Notes under the pieces: model-generated
The model's database searches: none
Seen by the model: only the letters and a program-made list of their open reading frames with translations
Told to the model about the DNA's origin: nothing
Program-made: the position numbers and the translations under genes
Part shown: positions 50,401 through 60,131 of the stretch, in pieces
Numbering within the stretch: position 1 is the first letter of the stretch
Layout: each line of letters begins with the position of its first letter
Assembly: GCF_001277255.1 (NCBI RefSeq)
Contig: NZ_CP012264.1
Span: 124,001 to 188,000 of the forward strand
DNA: 64,000 bases
Direction of reading: 5' to 3'
Source: Cronobacter condimenti 1330
GTDB lineage: Bacteria > Pseudomonadota > Gammaproteobacteria > Enterobacterales > Enterobacteriaceae

Positions 50401-51330
50401 TTATTCACCCTCTCCCGGGAACAGGAATGGGTTGATAGAGCTTCTGGCGAAGCCTTCTTGCTCCATACGGGCGTCGAGCACCAGCGAAGCGAGATCGTCG
50501 GCTACCGGTTCTACGTTCGGGTCTTTTTCCTGATACAGGATCTTCAGGTAAGTGCCGCAGTCGCCGCAGCTTTCGGCTTTGATCGCCGCCTGCTCGCTCT
50601 CAAGCGACCAGTAGTGCAGATCGCGGGTCTGCTCGCAGTTGCTGCACTTGATGCGCACCACGTGCCACTCGGTTTCACACAGGTTGCAGTGCAGGTAGCG
50701 CAGGCCCTGGCTTGAACCGATATGCACCATGCTGGAAACCGGGATGCTGCCGCAGACCGGGCAGAACTGGCGCGCTTCGCCATATTCAGCACGTGCTTTG
50801 CCGGGAATGAGGCTTGCCATCTGCGCCCAGTAGAGCGAGAGCGCAGCCCAGATGAACGGCGCTTTATCGCTGCTGACGGCGCTGAAATCGGCGCTAAACA
50901 GCGCGCTCGCCATCGTTTCCAGCTCTTGCGCGGAGGACTTTTCCAGATTCTCAATCACCGCCAGCGCCGGGCCGGTCATTTCCGGCTTCAGCTCTGCAAT
51001 GAGTGACTGCAACAGCTTTTGCCAGTGACCGTCACGCGGGAGCACGTGAATATCGAGCGGGGGCTTGCCCTGGTCTGCCGCCTCTTTGATGCGGGCTGTC
51101 AAATCCATCTCCAGCGGGTGGTCATACAGCACCACTTCCTGAGCATGCGCGATCAGCGCGGCAAAACGCAGGTAATCGCCCAGCGGATTGTTTTCAGCCA
51201 GCTCACGCAGACGAGCAGCGCGGCGGTTATACAGGTTTTTCAGTCTGGGGAACAATAACGGCGGAATCACTTCCGCCGTGCGTTTATCGCTCTTCTCCAG
51301 CTGGTCTTGCGGGATGATGCGAATACTCAT
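50401..51330 (-). CDS. fdhE: Formate dehydrogenase accessory protein FdhE
   Basis: A 309-residue cytoplasmic maturation factor for respiratory formate dehydrogenases. Its C-terminal half has four CxxC pairs (FCPVCGSIP, HCNLCETEW, KCSNCEQTR, SCGDCGTYL) that bind iron. The start overlaps the fdoI stop by 4 bp, so it is the last gene of the fdoGHI-fdhE operon, as in E. coli. Confidence 0.96.
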   Translation of the reverse strand: MSIRIIPQDQLEKSDKRTAEVIPPLLFPRLKNLYNRRAARLRELAENNPLGDYLRFAALIAHAQEVVLYDHPLEMDLTARIKEAADQGKPPLDIHVLPRDGHWQKLLQSLIAELKPEMTGPALAVIENLEKSSAQELETMASALFSADFSAVSSDKAPFIWAALSLYWAQMASLIPGKARAEYGEARQFCPVCGSIPVSSMVHIGSSQGLRYLHCNLCETEWHVVRIKCSNCEQTRDLHYWSLESEQAAIKAESCGDCGTYLKILYQEKDPNVEPVADDLASLVLDARMEQEGFARSSINPFLFPGEGE

Positions 51331-51962
51331 TCAGTCGATTTTTCCTGTTTCTCGCGCACTTCGCGATACCAGCGCGGGTGGTGTTTCTTCGCCCAGGTTT
51401 TGGTAACCCAGCCTTCCACCATGGCGGTAATGGTGCCTTTGACCCACAGGGCCGCGTAAATATGCACCATGATAACCACAATCAAGGCCACCGCGGCAAA
51501 TGAATGCGCCAGCAAAGCCAGGCGAATTACCGGGATGGGGAACATCGGTGCGAACCACGGGCGCCAGATAACCACGCCGCTTGCCAGTAACAGCAGCAAC
51601 AGCAGGATAGCCGCCCAGAAGACGCACTTCTGACCAAAATTATAGCGCCCGGTATCGCCCACTTCCTCGTTCATGGCGATTTTGTGGATATTTTTCGCCC
51701 ACAGGATATCGTCACGGTTAATGAGGTTGTGGTGCCAGTAGCGGAAAAACATCAGCATGAACGAGGCGAACATCACCACCCCAACGAAGGGGTGGAGGAT
51801 GCGCGCCAGCTGCGGCGTACCGAGAATATTCATCAGCCAGTTGAAGGAGGGGAAAAAGAACCCCAGCCCGCTCACCGCCGCCAGCACGAAGGCGAAGGCG
51901 GTGATCCAGTGGTTGATACGTTCCGGCGCGCTGTAGCGCACGATGGTGTCACGTCTTTTCAT
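51327..51962 (-). CDS. fdoI: Formate dehydrogenase-O cytochrome b556 subunit
   Basis: A 211-residue inner-membrane protein with four helices that hold two hemes and passes electrons to the quinone pool. Heme-binding histidines lie in SAPERINHWITAFAF, ARILHPFVGVVMF, and LLAHSFAAVALIVVIMVHIY. It overlaps fdoH by 4 bp. Confidence 0.96.
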   Translation of the reverse strand: MKRRDTIVRYSAPERINHWITAFAFVLAAVSGLGFFFPSFNWLMNILGTPQLARILHPFVGVVMFASFMLMFFRYWHHNLINRDDILWAKNIHKIAMNEEVGDTGRYNFGQKCVFWAAILLLLLLLASGVVIWRPWFAPMFPIPVIRLALLAHSFAAVALIVVIMVHIYAALWVKGTITAMVEGWVTKTWAKKHHPRWYREVREKQEKSTE

Positions 51963-52861
51963 TTACGCACCTCATCATCGTCATGGTGCAGGTTCTCGTC
52001 ATCTTCCTCGGCGCGGTTCGGACCGATACCGACATAGTGGAAGACGCTGGCTGCGAAGGTCGCCGCAAAGCCTATCGCGGCGAGCGGTTTCCAGATGCCT
52101 TTCCAGAACTTAACCGCTTCGCTGATTTCCGGGTTCTCCGGCAGACCGTGATACAGATTCGGCTTGTCGTTGTGGTGCAGCACGTACATGACGTGTGTAC
52201 CGCCAACGCCTGCCGGATCGTACAGGCCCGCGTTTTCGTAACCACGCGTTTTCAGCTCCGCCACGCGCTCGCCCGCCAGCTGTTTCATATCCTCTTTAGA
52301 ACCAAAGTGGATAGCGCCAGTTGGGCAGGTTTTCACGCACGCCGGCTCCTGGCCCACGGTCACGCGGTCTACGCACAGGGTACATTTGTAGACGCGGTTA
52401 TCTTCCGGGTTCAGGCGCGGCACATCGAACGGACAGCCCGCGATGCAGTAGCCGCAGCCGATGCACTGTTCAGACTGAAAATCGACGATGCCGTTCGCAT
52501 ACTGAATGATAGCCCCTTCCGACGGACACGCCTTCAGGCAGCCCGGATCGGCACAGTGCATACAGCCATCCTTGCGGATAAGCCATTCCAGTTTGTCGTT
52601 CTGCTCGACTTCCGAGAAGCGCATCACGGTCCAGGACTTGGCGGTCAGATCCGCCGGGTTGTCATACACCCCGACGTTATGACCGACTTCGTCACGCAGA
52701 TCGTTCCACTCCGAACAGGCCACCTGACAGGCTTTACAGCCGATACAGGTGGTCACGTCGATAAGCTTCGCCACTTCCAGCTGGTGGTCCCGCGCCTGAG
52801 GCGCGGGCGTGAAACCGTTAGTCGCGGAACGACGGATAATGTCTTGCGATTGATAAGCCAT
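51959..52861 (-). CDS. fdoH: Formate dehydrogenase-O iron-sulfur subunit
   Basis: A 300-residue protein with four cysteine clusters for [4Fe-4S] centres: CIGCKACQVACSEW, CMHCADPGCLKACP, CIGCGYCIAGCPFDVP and CTLCVDRV. A C-terminal helix (AAIGFAATFAASVFHYVG) anchors it in the membrane. It links FdoG to FdoI. It begins 12 bp after the fdoG stop. Confidence 0.96.
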   Translation of the reverse strand: MAYQSQDIIRRSATNGFTPAPQARDHQLEVAKLIDVTTCIGCKACQVACSEWNDLRDEVGHNVGVYDNPADLTAKSWTVMRFSEVEQNDKLEWLIRKDGCMHCADPGCLKACPSEGAIIQYANGIVDFQSEQCIGCGYCIAGCPFDVPRLNPEDNRVYKCTLCVDRVTVGQEPACVKTCPTGAIHFGSKEDMKQLAGERVAELKTRGYENAGLYDPAGVGGTHVMYVLHHNDKPNLYHGLPENPEISEAVKFWKGIWKPLAAIGFAATFAASVFHYVGIGPNRAEEDDENLHHDDDEVRK

Positions 52862-52873
52862 AAGTCGTCTCCG

Positions 52874-55800
52874 TTACACCTTTTCCACGTTCACCAGGAA
52901 CGCCTTAAATTCCGGCGTCTGGGTGTTGGCGTCGCCGACGAACGGCGTCAGCGTGTTGGCGATAAAGCCTTTCTTCGCGACCCCTTCGTAGCCCCAGTGA
53001 ATCGGAATACCGATGGTATCCACCTGCTTGCCGTTCACGTTGAGCGTGCGAATACGCTTGGTCACCACCGCCTTGGCTTTGATGTAGCCGCGGTTGGAGG
53101 AGACTTTCACGGTGTCGCCCTGTGCGATGCCGAGCTTACCGGCCAGCTTTTCGCCGATCTCCACAAACTGTTCCGGCTGCGCGATGGAGTTCAACAGCGC
53201 GTGCTTGGTCCAGTAGTGGAAATGCTCCGTCAGACGGTACGTCGTGCCGACGTACGGGAACTTATCCGCTTTGCCCATCGCTTCCAGATCGCCTTTGAAC
53301 ACACGCGCCGCCGGGTTAGACACCACATTCGGGTGCAGCGGGTTGGTGCCAAGCGGCGTCTCGAACGGCTCGTAGTGTTCCGGGAACGGGCCTTCCGCCA
53401 TTTTGTCGATGGCGAACAGACGGCCCATGCCTTCCGGCTGCATGATAAACGGACCGACATCGCTGCCCGGAGGCGCGGTGCTGTAGTCCGGAATATCGGC
53501 GCCGACCCACTTGCCGTTGGCGTAAGACAGCAGCTGACGTTTCGGGTCCCACGGTTTACCCTGCGGATCCGCGGAGGCGCGGTTATACAGGATGCGGCGG
53601 TTCAGCGGCCATGCCCATGCCCAGCCCAGCGTGTTGCCAAGGCCTGACGGGTCGGCGTTGTCGCGACGCGCCATCTGGTTGCCGTCCGGCGTCCAGCTGC
53701 CTGCGAAGATCCAGCAGCCGCTTGACGTGGTGCCGTCGTCGCGCAGGTGCGCGAAGGTGCCAAGCTGATCGCCTTTTTTCGCAAGGACCTTGCCGGTGAC
53801 CGGGTCGATGATGTCTTCCAGCGCTTTACCGTTGCTCTCCATGGCCACTTCTTCCGACGACGGGTTTTCCGGCGTCGAATAGTTCCAGCTCATGTTGAGA
53901 ACCGGCTCTGGCGTGGCGCCGCCCTGCTCGGCGTACATTTTACGCAGGCGCAGGAAGATACCGGCCAGGATTTCGCCGTCGTTCAGCGCTTCACCTGGCG
54001 CGTCCTGACCTTTCCAGTGCCACTGCAGCCAGCGGCCGGAGTTCACGATAGAACCGTTCTCTTCGGCAAAGCAGGTCGATGGCAGACGGAACACTTCAGT
54101 CTGGATGCTCGCAGTATCGACATCGTTCTGCTCGCCGTGGTTCTGCCAGAAGGTAGCCGTTTCGGTGTTGAGCGGATCGATAGTGACCAGGAACTTCAGC
54201 TTAGAAAGCGAAGCGATAACTTTGTTTTTGTTCGGGAACGACGCGACCGGGTTAAAGCCCTGGCAGATGTAGCCGTTGACTTTGCCCTGATGCATCATCT
54301 CGAAATATTGCAGGACGTCGTAACCTTTGTCCCACTTCGGCAGCCAGTCGAAGCCCCAGCTATTCTCAGCCGTCGCTTTGTCGCCATAGAAGGCTTTCAT
54401 CAGCGAGACAAAGAATTTCGGGTAGTTGCCCCAGTAGTTCACCTGGCCTTCCAGCAGCGGTTTCGGCGTGTTGGCGGTCAGGTACGTTTGCAGATCGGCT
54501 TGTTTTTCGCTTGGCAGCGACATATAGCCGGTCAGGCTCTGGGTCAGCAGGCCGAGGTCGGTCAAGCCCTGAATGTTGGAGTGTCCGCGCAACGCGTTCA
54601 CGCCGCCACCCGCCATCCCCATGTTACCCAGCAGCAGCTGGATCATGGCCATGGTACGGATGTTCTGTGCGCCAACGGAGTGCTGCGTCCAGCCGAGCGC
54701 ATACAGGAACGACGCGGTTTTGTCGTGCACGCTGGTTTCGGCGATGTACTCGCACACTTTCAGGAAGTCGGCTTTCGGCGTACCACAGATGTTCTCAACC
54801 ACATCCGGCGTATAGCGTGAAACGTGCGTTTTCAGCAGGTTCCAGACGCAGCGCGGATGCGAGAGCGTGGTATCGCGTTTGGCGAAGCCTTTTTCGTCCA
54901 GCTCATAGTGCCAGCTGGTTTTGTCATATTTGCGTTTTTCCGCGTCGTAGCCGGTAAACAGGCCATCATCGAAACCGTAATCTTCACGCACGATAAGGCT
55001 GGCGTTAGTGTAGGCATCGACATATTCGCGGTTAAACTTATTGTTGTTCAGCAGGTACAGCAGTACGCCTGACAGGAAGGCGATGTCAGTACCGGAACGG
55101 ATAGGCGTATAGAAATCGGCCACCGACGCCGTGCGCGTAAAGCGCGGGTCAATAACGATAAGCTTCGCGCCATTGTGGATCTTGGCTTCCATCGCCCAGC
55201 GGAAACCCACCGGATGCGCTTCTGCCGCGTTCCCACCCATCACAACGATGAGGTTGGCGTTCTTCATATCAACCCAGTGGTTGGTCATCGCACCGCGACC
55301 AAATGTTGGAGCAAGACTTGCTACCGTTGGTCCGTGTCAGACACGCGCCTGGTTATCCACGGCTAACATGCCGAGGGCGCGGGTAAATTTCTGGGTTAAA
55401 TAGCCGGTTTCGTTACTGGACGCGGAAGCACACAGCATACCGGTGGAGAGCCAACGGTTGACGGTGGTGCCTTCGGCGTTCTGCGCGATAAAGTTAGCGT
55501 CGCGGTCTTCTTTCATCAGCTTAGCGATGCGATCGAACGCGTCTTCCCAGCTGATGCGCTGCCATTTATCGGAGCCTGGCGCGCGGTATTCAGGGTATTT
55601 CAGACGCGATTCGGAGTGGATGAAATCCACCAGGCCTGCGCCTTTCGGGCAAAGCGCCCCGCGGTTGACCGGATGATCCGGGTCCCCTTCGATGTGGAAA
55701 ATCGAAGATTTTGCGTTTTTCGCGCCGTCGCCGAGGCTATACATCAAAAGCCCACAGCCAACGGAGCAGTACGTACAGGTATTACGGGTTTCGCGGGTGC

Positions 55801-55924
55801 GCAGCAATTTATATTGCCGTGTTTCCGCCAGCGCGACGCCGGGAGCGAATCCCAGTGCGGCTGCCGTGGTGCCTGCCATACCGCCAGCGCAGATCTTAAA
55901 GAACTGCCTTCTGCTGACCTGCAT
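52874..55924 (-). CDS. fdoG: Formate dehydrogenase-O major subunit (selenoprotein, TGA read-through)
   Basis: One 1016-residue gene that contains an in-frame TGA at 55339-55337, read as selenocysteine: DNQARV-U-HGPTVASLAPTF. The Sec side chain coordinates molybdenum at the active site. The N-terminus has a twin-arginine signal (SRRQFFKICAGG), then the first [4Fe-4S] motif CTYCSVGCGLLMY. The total length equals E. coli FdoG. Two open frames split by the TGA would be mistaken for a broken gene; the SECIS hairpin follows. Exported folded by Tat; the active site faces the periplasm and oxidises formate. Confidence 0.97.
55300..55339 (-). promoter_or_regulatory. SECIS element of fdoG
   Basis: Downstream of the TGA on the minus strand, AGCAA-GUC-UUGCU forms a stem with the conserved GU in the loop, flanked by GG and CC with an unpaired U. 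This is the bulged-U layout that SelB recognises. Confidence 0.85.
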
Positions 55925-56089
55925 GGATTGCTCCTTGTTCAGACATTGTCACAAAGTAAGTCGTATGGTTTTTCTTTTGCGGATGCCGCCGCAACGGTTC
56001 ACAATCATCATTCCCTTCTAAACGCGGAGGGATTAGGCGCAACAGAATACCACAATGTTGCTGAGGCTGTTTCAGACGGTTAATAAAAA

Positions 56090-56932
56090 GTGAATAAGAA
56101 CCATCCAGAACTGTTGCAAAACGTGACCGACGTCACCGCCGCTCGTTCCCTTCCGCTCTGGAAAAGAGAGAATCTCACCACCACGCAGCCGGACTGGCTG
56201 GCGGAAGAAGTGCCGGTAGCACTGGTCTACAACGGGATATCCCACGTCGTGATGATGGCATCTCCCAAAGATTTGGAAAATTTTGCCCTTGGATTTTCTT
56301 TATCGGAAGGAATTGTCGAATCTTCACACGAAATTTACGGTATGGATATTATCCATGGGTGTAATGGTATCGAAATTCAGGTGGAACTTTCCAGCCGTCG
56401 CTTCATGGGGCTTAAAGAGCGCCGTCGTAATCTGGCGGGCCGTACCGGCTGTGGCGTGTGTGGCGTAGAGCAGCTCAACGATATCGTGCGTCCGCTGGCA
56501 CCGCTGCCGTTTACCCAGACATTTGCGCTTGCGCATCTCGACGGCGCGCTGCGTGGCCTTGCGAGCGTGCAACCTGTCGGCGAACTCACCGGCTGCACCC
56601 ATGCCGCCGCCTGGCTCACGCCAGAAGGCGATATCGCGGGTGGGCATGAAGATGTCGGGCGTCACGTCGCGCTGGATAAACTGCTGGGCCGCCGCGCGCG
56701 CGAAGGCTGGCAGCAGGGCGCCGTACTGGTTTCAAGCCGCGCCAGTTATGAAATGGTGCAAAAGGCCGCCACCTGTGGCGTGGAGATCCTGTTTGCGGTT
56801 TCTGCCGCGACCACGCTTGCCGTTGAGGTTGCCGAGCGCTGCAACCTGACGCTGGTGGGCTTTTCGCGCCCTGGCCGCGCAACAGTCTACACACATCCGC
56901 AGCGGCTGATTGCAGATGACGCGCACGTGTGA
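56090..56932 (+). CDS. fdhD: Formate dehydrogenase sulfurtransferase FdhD
   Basis: A 280-residue protein starting at GTG 56090. It moves sulfur from IscS to the molybdenum cofactor of formate dehydrogenases. The sulfur-carrying cysteines lie in RTGCGVCGVEQLNDI, and the binding pocket region GGHEDVGRHVALDKLLGRR is intact. It is divergent from fdoG with a 165-bp shared promoter region. Confidence 0.96.
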   Translation: MNKNHPELLQNVTDVTAARSLPLWKRENLTTTQPDWLAEEVPVALVYNGISHVVMMASPKDLENFALGFSLSEGIVESSHEIYGMDIIHGCNGIEIQVELSSRRFMGLKERRRNLAGRTGCGVCGVEQLNDIVRPLAPLPFTQTFALAHLDGALRGLASVQPVGELTGCTHAAAWLTPEGDIAGGHEDVGRHVALDKLLGRRAREGWQQGAVLVSSRASYEMVQKAATCGVEILFAVSAATTLAVEVAERCNLTLVGFSRPGRATVYTHPQRLIADDAHV

Positions 56933-57062
56933 TTATTGTTCAGTTTTTCTGAAAAAGATTGGCAAATCCTTCCGCTTTTTGTTTTTGAGGTGCAGGTCTA
57001 GTATTACACACATCGAAGGCGCTGTGCCTTCTCACCTAAACAAGACCTGAAGGAATTTAGCC

Positions 57063-57272
57063 ATGAAAACTATCAAAACTTTTGTTGCAGTTATGACCCT
57101 CGCTACCGCTTTCGGCGCTTTTGCTGGCCAGTCCGTTACCGCCACTGACACCACGCTCTCCGGCGCAGAAGCAAAAATCGCTGCGCAGGCACAGCAGATG
57201 GGCGCGACGTATACCATTACCGAAGCGTTCACCGGCAATCAGGTTCACATGACGGCCGAACTGAACAAATAA
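57063..57272 (+). CDS. Small periplasmic DUF1471 (YhcN/BhsA-like) protein
   Basis: A 69-residue protein with a signal peptide (MKTIKTFVAVMTLATAFGAF, cut at AFA-GQ). The mature part (EAKIAAQAQQMGATYTITEA, then GNQVHMTAELNK) fits the DUF1471 fold of stress-response periplasmic proteins. GGAATTTAGCC precedes ATG 57063. Confidence 0.85.
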   Translation: MKTIKTFVAVMTLATAFGAFAGQSVTATDTTLSGAEAKIAAQAQQMGATYTITEAFTGNQVHMTAELNK

Positions 57273-57290
57273 GCCAGAAGTTGTCGAAAG

Positions 57291-57312
57291 AGCGCCTGCG
57301 GGCGCTTTTTTA
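57291..57312 (+). terminator. Rho-independent terminator
   Basis: AGCGCC-TGCG-GGCGCTTTTTT, between the DUF1471 gene and the convergent azlD. Confidence 0.9.
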
Positions 57313-57633
57313 TGGCATACCCGCCAGACGCAGCAGCGCGGTCACGACCGCTGCCGCGGCAATAACCACGATTAATGGCGCCTTGCGCCAGGCAAGAAAC
57401 AGCGCAAACCCCACGCCCAGCACCCTCGCCATACCCGCAAAACTTTCGCCTTCATAAAACGTTGCCGCCAGCGCCACGGCAAACAGCAACGTAGTGGCTG
57501 CATCCGAAAGCAGGCCCTGCGCGCGTTCGCTCAGCGCCAGCTTATTGCCCAGTTTCGCGCCGCTAAAGCGCATCAGCCAGGTGCCGACAGAAAGCACGGC
57601 GATACCAGCAAGGAGCGTCATTGTGCTCGCCAT
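57310..57633 (-). CDS. azlD: AzlD family branched-chain amino acid exporter subunit
   Basis: A 107-residue membrane protein with about three helices (LLAGIAVLSVGTWLMRFSGA at the N-terminus, LGVGFALFLAWRKAPLIVVI). AzlD partners AzlC to export branched-chain amino acids or analogues. It overlaps azlC by 1 bp. Confidence 0.85.
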   Translation of the reverse strand: MASTMTLLAGIAVLSVGTWLMRFSGAKLGNKLALSERAQGLLSDAATTLLFAVALAATFYEGESFAGMARVLGVGFALFLAWRKAPLIVVIAAAAVVTALLRLAGMP

Positions 57634-58310
57634 TATTTTCTCCTCGTGAATAAACCGACCAGAGAGAGCAGTACCGGCAGCCCGACCGGTGCGAACGGCA
57701 CAGCGGCGAGAGAGAGCGCCGCACCGCTGCCTGCGCGAATAAGCGTGGTTTTATTTTTAAGCGCGGGCAGGACCAGCGCGAGCAAAATCGCCGGGAACAC
57801 GGCGTCCAGGCCGATGGTTTCCGGTGCGGGCAGCAGCGCGCCCATCGCCGCGCCGATAACCACGCCAAGCGGCCACACCAGCGCCACGCCCATTCCGCAC
57901 AGCCAATAGGCGGCTTTACGGGTCTCCGGGGTCTTCTGCGATAAACCGAACACCACGCTTTCATCATTCATGATGTGCGAGCCGAGCAACCTTTTTGCCC
58001 CCTGACCGACCAGATCCCGTACCGTGATGCCGAACGGCAAATGACGCGCGTTGACCAGCAAACCGGCAGCCGCGGCGGCAAGTGGGCTACCGCCGCTGGC
58101 AACGATCCCGATAAAAATAAATTCCGATGCGCCTGCCAGTACCGAGACGGATAACAGCAATGGCACCCATAGCGAAAAGCCATAAGTCATCGCCAGCGTG
58201 CCGTATGAAATCCCGACCACGCCGACGGCCAGACAGACCAGTGCAATAGCCCTTATAATGTCGCCTTTAAGGCAGGCGAACCGGTGCATAATCATACGTT
58301 TTTCACCCAT
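57633..58310 (-). CDS. azlC: AzlC family branched-chain amino acid exporter subunit
   Basis: Up to 225 residues; the start may be codon 1, 6 or 8 (MGEKRMIMHRF). About five or six helices. The family motifs SVLAGASEFIFIGIVASGGS and VNARHLPFGI are present. It is divergently transcribed from an XRE-cupin regulator and likely controlled by it. Confidence 0.88.
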   Translation of the reverse strand: MGEKRMIMHRFACLKGDIIRAIALVCLAVGVVGISYGTLAMTYGFSLWVPLLLSVSVLAGASEFIFIGIVASGGSPLAAAAAGLLVNARHLPFGITVRDLVGQGAKRLLGSHIMNDESVVFGLSQKTPETRKAAYWLCGMGVALVWPLGVVIGAAMGALLPAPETIGLDAVFPAILLALVLPALKNKTTLIRAGSGAALSLAAVPFAPVGLPVLLSLVGLFTRRK

Positions 58311-58312
58311 AA

Positions 58313-58382
58313 CGAACGAATGAACATTATAATGAACATGCCAGGCCTGATTTTCAACACGAACGTTCGTTCATTTTAACGA
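58313..58382. promoter_or_regulatory. Palindromic operator region between azlC and the XRE regulator
   Basis: ACGAACGTTCGT is a perfect 12-bp palindrome at 58359-58370. Related elements (ACGAACGAATGAAC near 58314 and ATGAACATTATAATGAAC) share the GAAC core. They fill the 87-bp gap between the two divergent genes and are likely binding sites of the XRE regulator. Confidence 0.65.
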
Positions 58383-58397
58383 ACCAGGGAGTCCCAC

Positions 58398-58946
58398 ATG
58401 ACACAGCCAATCAGCGTGATCGCAAAGAGCCTTGTGCGGGAACGTACGCGCGCCGGGCTTTCGCTGGCCGAGGTGGCCCGACGCGCGGGCATCGCCAAAT
58501 CTACGCTCTCCCAGCTGGAAGCCGGTAACGGGAACCCGAGTCTGGAGACGCTCTGGGCATTATGCGTGGCGCTGGATATCCCTTTCGCGCGTCTGATGGA
58601 GCCGCAGGTCAATAAAACGCAGGTGATCCGCCGGGGCGAAGGGCCAAAAGTGGTTGCGGAACTTGCCAACTATCAGGCCATTTTGCTGGCGACCTGCCCG
58701 CCCGGCGCGCGACGTGACATCTATCTGCTGCTCACGCAGCCGGAAGGCGAGCGTTTGTCGCACCCGCACCCGACAGGATCGGTGGAACATATCATCGTGA
58801 CGCAGGGGCGGGCGCTGGTGGGGCTGGCGGAAGCGCCGGAGGAGCTGTGCGCGGGTGATTACATCTGTTACCCCGCCGATCAGGAGCATGTTTTTCGCGC
58901 TCTGGAGCCGGACACCCACGCGATTCTCGTGGCGGAACAAAATTAA
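58398..58946 (+). CDS. XRE-family regulator with cupin domain
   Basis: A 182-residue protein. The N-terminal HTH (LSLAEVARRAGIAKSTLSQL, residues 18-40; then GNPSLETLWALCVALDIPF) is followed by a C-terminal cupin (about 105-180: EHIIVTQGRALVG, GDYICYPADQEHVF). Such proteins control nearby transport or metabolic genes in response to a small ligand; here the divergent azlCD. Confidence 0.9.
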   Translation: MTQPISVIAKSLVRERTRAGLSLAEVARRAGIAKSTLSQLEAGNGNPSLETLWALCVALDIPFARLMEPQVNKTQVIRRGEGPKVVAELANYQAILLATCPPGARRDIYLLLTQPEGERLSHPHPTGSVEHIIVTQGRALVGLAEAPEELCAGDYICYPADQEHVFRALEPDTHAILVAEQN

Positions 58947-59021
58947 GCCTTACAGAAATTATGGACGCCAGCGGCGCCTTGAGTAACACTCTTATGCACC
59001 GTGTAATCAGGCACTTAAACT

Positions 59022-60029
59022 ATGTCGCTTAAAGCTATCGCCGCACAACTTGGCCTCTCTGTGACCACCGTCAGCCGGGCGCTGAACGGTTATGACGACG
59101 TTTCTCAGGAGACCCGCGCGCGGGTAGAGGCCGAGGCGGCGCGGCGCGGTTACCGGCCGAATACGTTCGCGCGTCGGCTGAAGATGGGCAAAATTGATGC
59201 CGTCGGGCTGCTTTTCCCGGTACGCCCGGCACCGCTGCGCAACAGCGTTTTTATGGAAATGGTGGGCGAGATAAGCCACGGTCTCGCACAGCAGGAAATC
59301 GATCTGCTGCTGATTGCCGACGACGCGCCGGATGCCAGTCACAGCTATATGCGCCTTGTGGAAAGCCGCCGCGTCGATGCGCTGATTGTGGCCCACACGC
59401 TTGAGGATGACCCGCGTCTGCGCCAGTTGCAGGCGGCGAATTTCCCTTTTCTGGCGCTGGGGCGCAGCCAGCTCTCAGCGCCTTACGCCTGGTTTGATTT
59501 CGACAGTCAGGCGGGTATGCGCGAGGCGGTAGAACGTCTGATCGCGTGCGGCCGCCAGCGCATCGCACTCCTTGGCGAGCACAACGACCAGGCTTTTATT
59601 GCCCAGCGGCATGCGGGCTGGCAGGAGGCACTTAAGGCGCATTCGCTCTCTGAGGAATGGCTCAGGCGCCTGCCGCCGTCGCGCCGCGCCGGTTATCAGG
59701 CAACACTGGAACTGCTTGCGTTACCGAACCCGCCAGACGCTATCGTGACTGACGGCAACACACTGGGCGACGGTGCCGCGACCGCGCTGCAAATGCTGGG
59801 CCGCCTGACGGGCGAAAACGCCGTGTCGCTGGTCGTTTACGACGGTTTGCCGCCTGACAGCATTGTCGATATCGATGTCGCGGCGGTCATGCAGTCCACC
59901 CGGCAGAGCGTAGGACAGCAGATTGCAGGCATGGTGCTGCGCCTGATGAACGGCGAGGCCGTAGAGCATCTGCAAACGCTCTGGCAACCCGCGTTCCATC
60001 CAGGTGTTACGCTCTCTCCCCATCAATAA
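59022..60029 (+). CDS. LacI family transcriptional regulator of alpha-galactosidase
   Basis: A 335-residue repressor. LKAIAAQLGLSVTTVSRALN is the HTH, with GYRPNTFARRLKMGK as hinge region. The ligand-binding domain follows (DAVGLLFPV, VDALIVAHTL, PDAIVTDGNTLGDGAA). It lies 102 bp before the alpha-galactosidase gene, and a perfect LacI-type palindrome is in that gap; it probably responds to melibiose or raffinose. This role is inferred. Confidence 0.9.
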   Translation: MSLKAIAAQLGLSVTTVSRALNGYDDVSQETRARVEAEAARRGYRPNTFARRLKMGKIDAVGLLFPVRPAPLRNSVFMEMVGEISHGLAQQEIDLLLIADDAPDASHSYMRLVESRRVDALIVAHTLEDDPRLRQLQAANFPFLALGRSQLSAPYAWFDFDSQAGMREAVERLIACGRQRIALLGEHNDQAFIAQRHAGWQEALKAHSLSEEWLRRLPPSRRAGYQATLELLALPNPPDAIVTDGNTLGDGAATALQMLGRLTGENAVSLVVYDGLPPDSIVDIDVAAVMQSTRQSVGQQIAGMVLRLMNGEAVEHLQTLWQPAFHPGVTLSPHQ

Positions 60030-60076
60030 CGTTCGTTAATCGTGTCGCGATCACAAATTTTGCGCCGCCGTATGGC

Positions 60077-60094
60077 ATCCGAAACGTTTCGGAT
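60077..60094 (+). promoter_or_regulatory. LacI-type operator
   Basis: ATCCGAAACGTTTCGGAT is a perfect 18-bp palindrome with the central CG of LacI/GalR operators, 37 bp before the alpha-galactosidase start. Confidence 0.8.
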
Positions 60095-60131
60095 CAACAG
60101 TGAATGCATGCTCATATCGGGAGAGACTCTT

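Noticed and set aside
55289..55339. fdoG seen as a gene broken by a TGA stop
   Set aside because: The TGA is followed by HGPTVASLAPTF and a SECIS hairpin, as in known Sec-containing formate dehydrogenases, and selA/selB are nearby. It is a selenocysteine codon.
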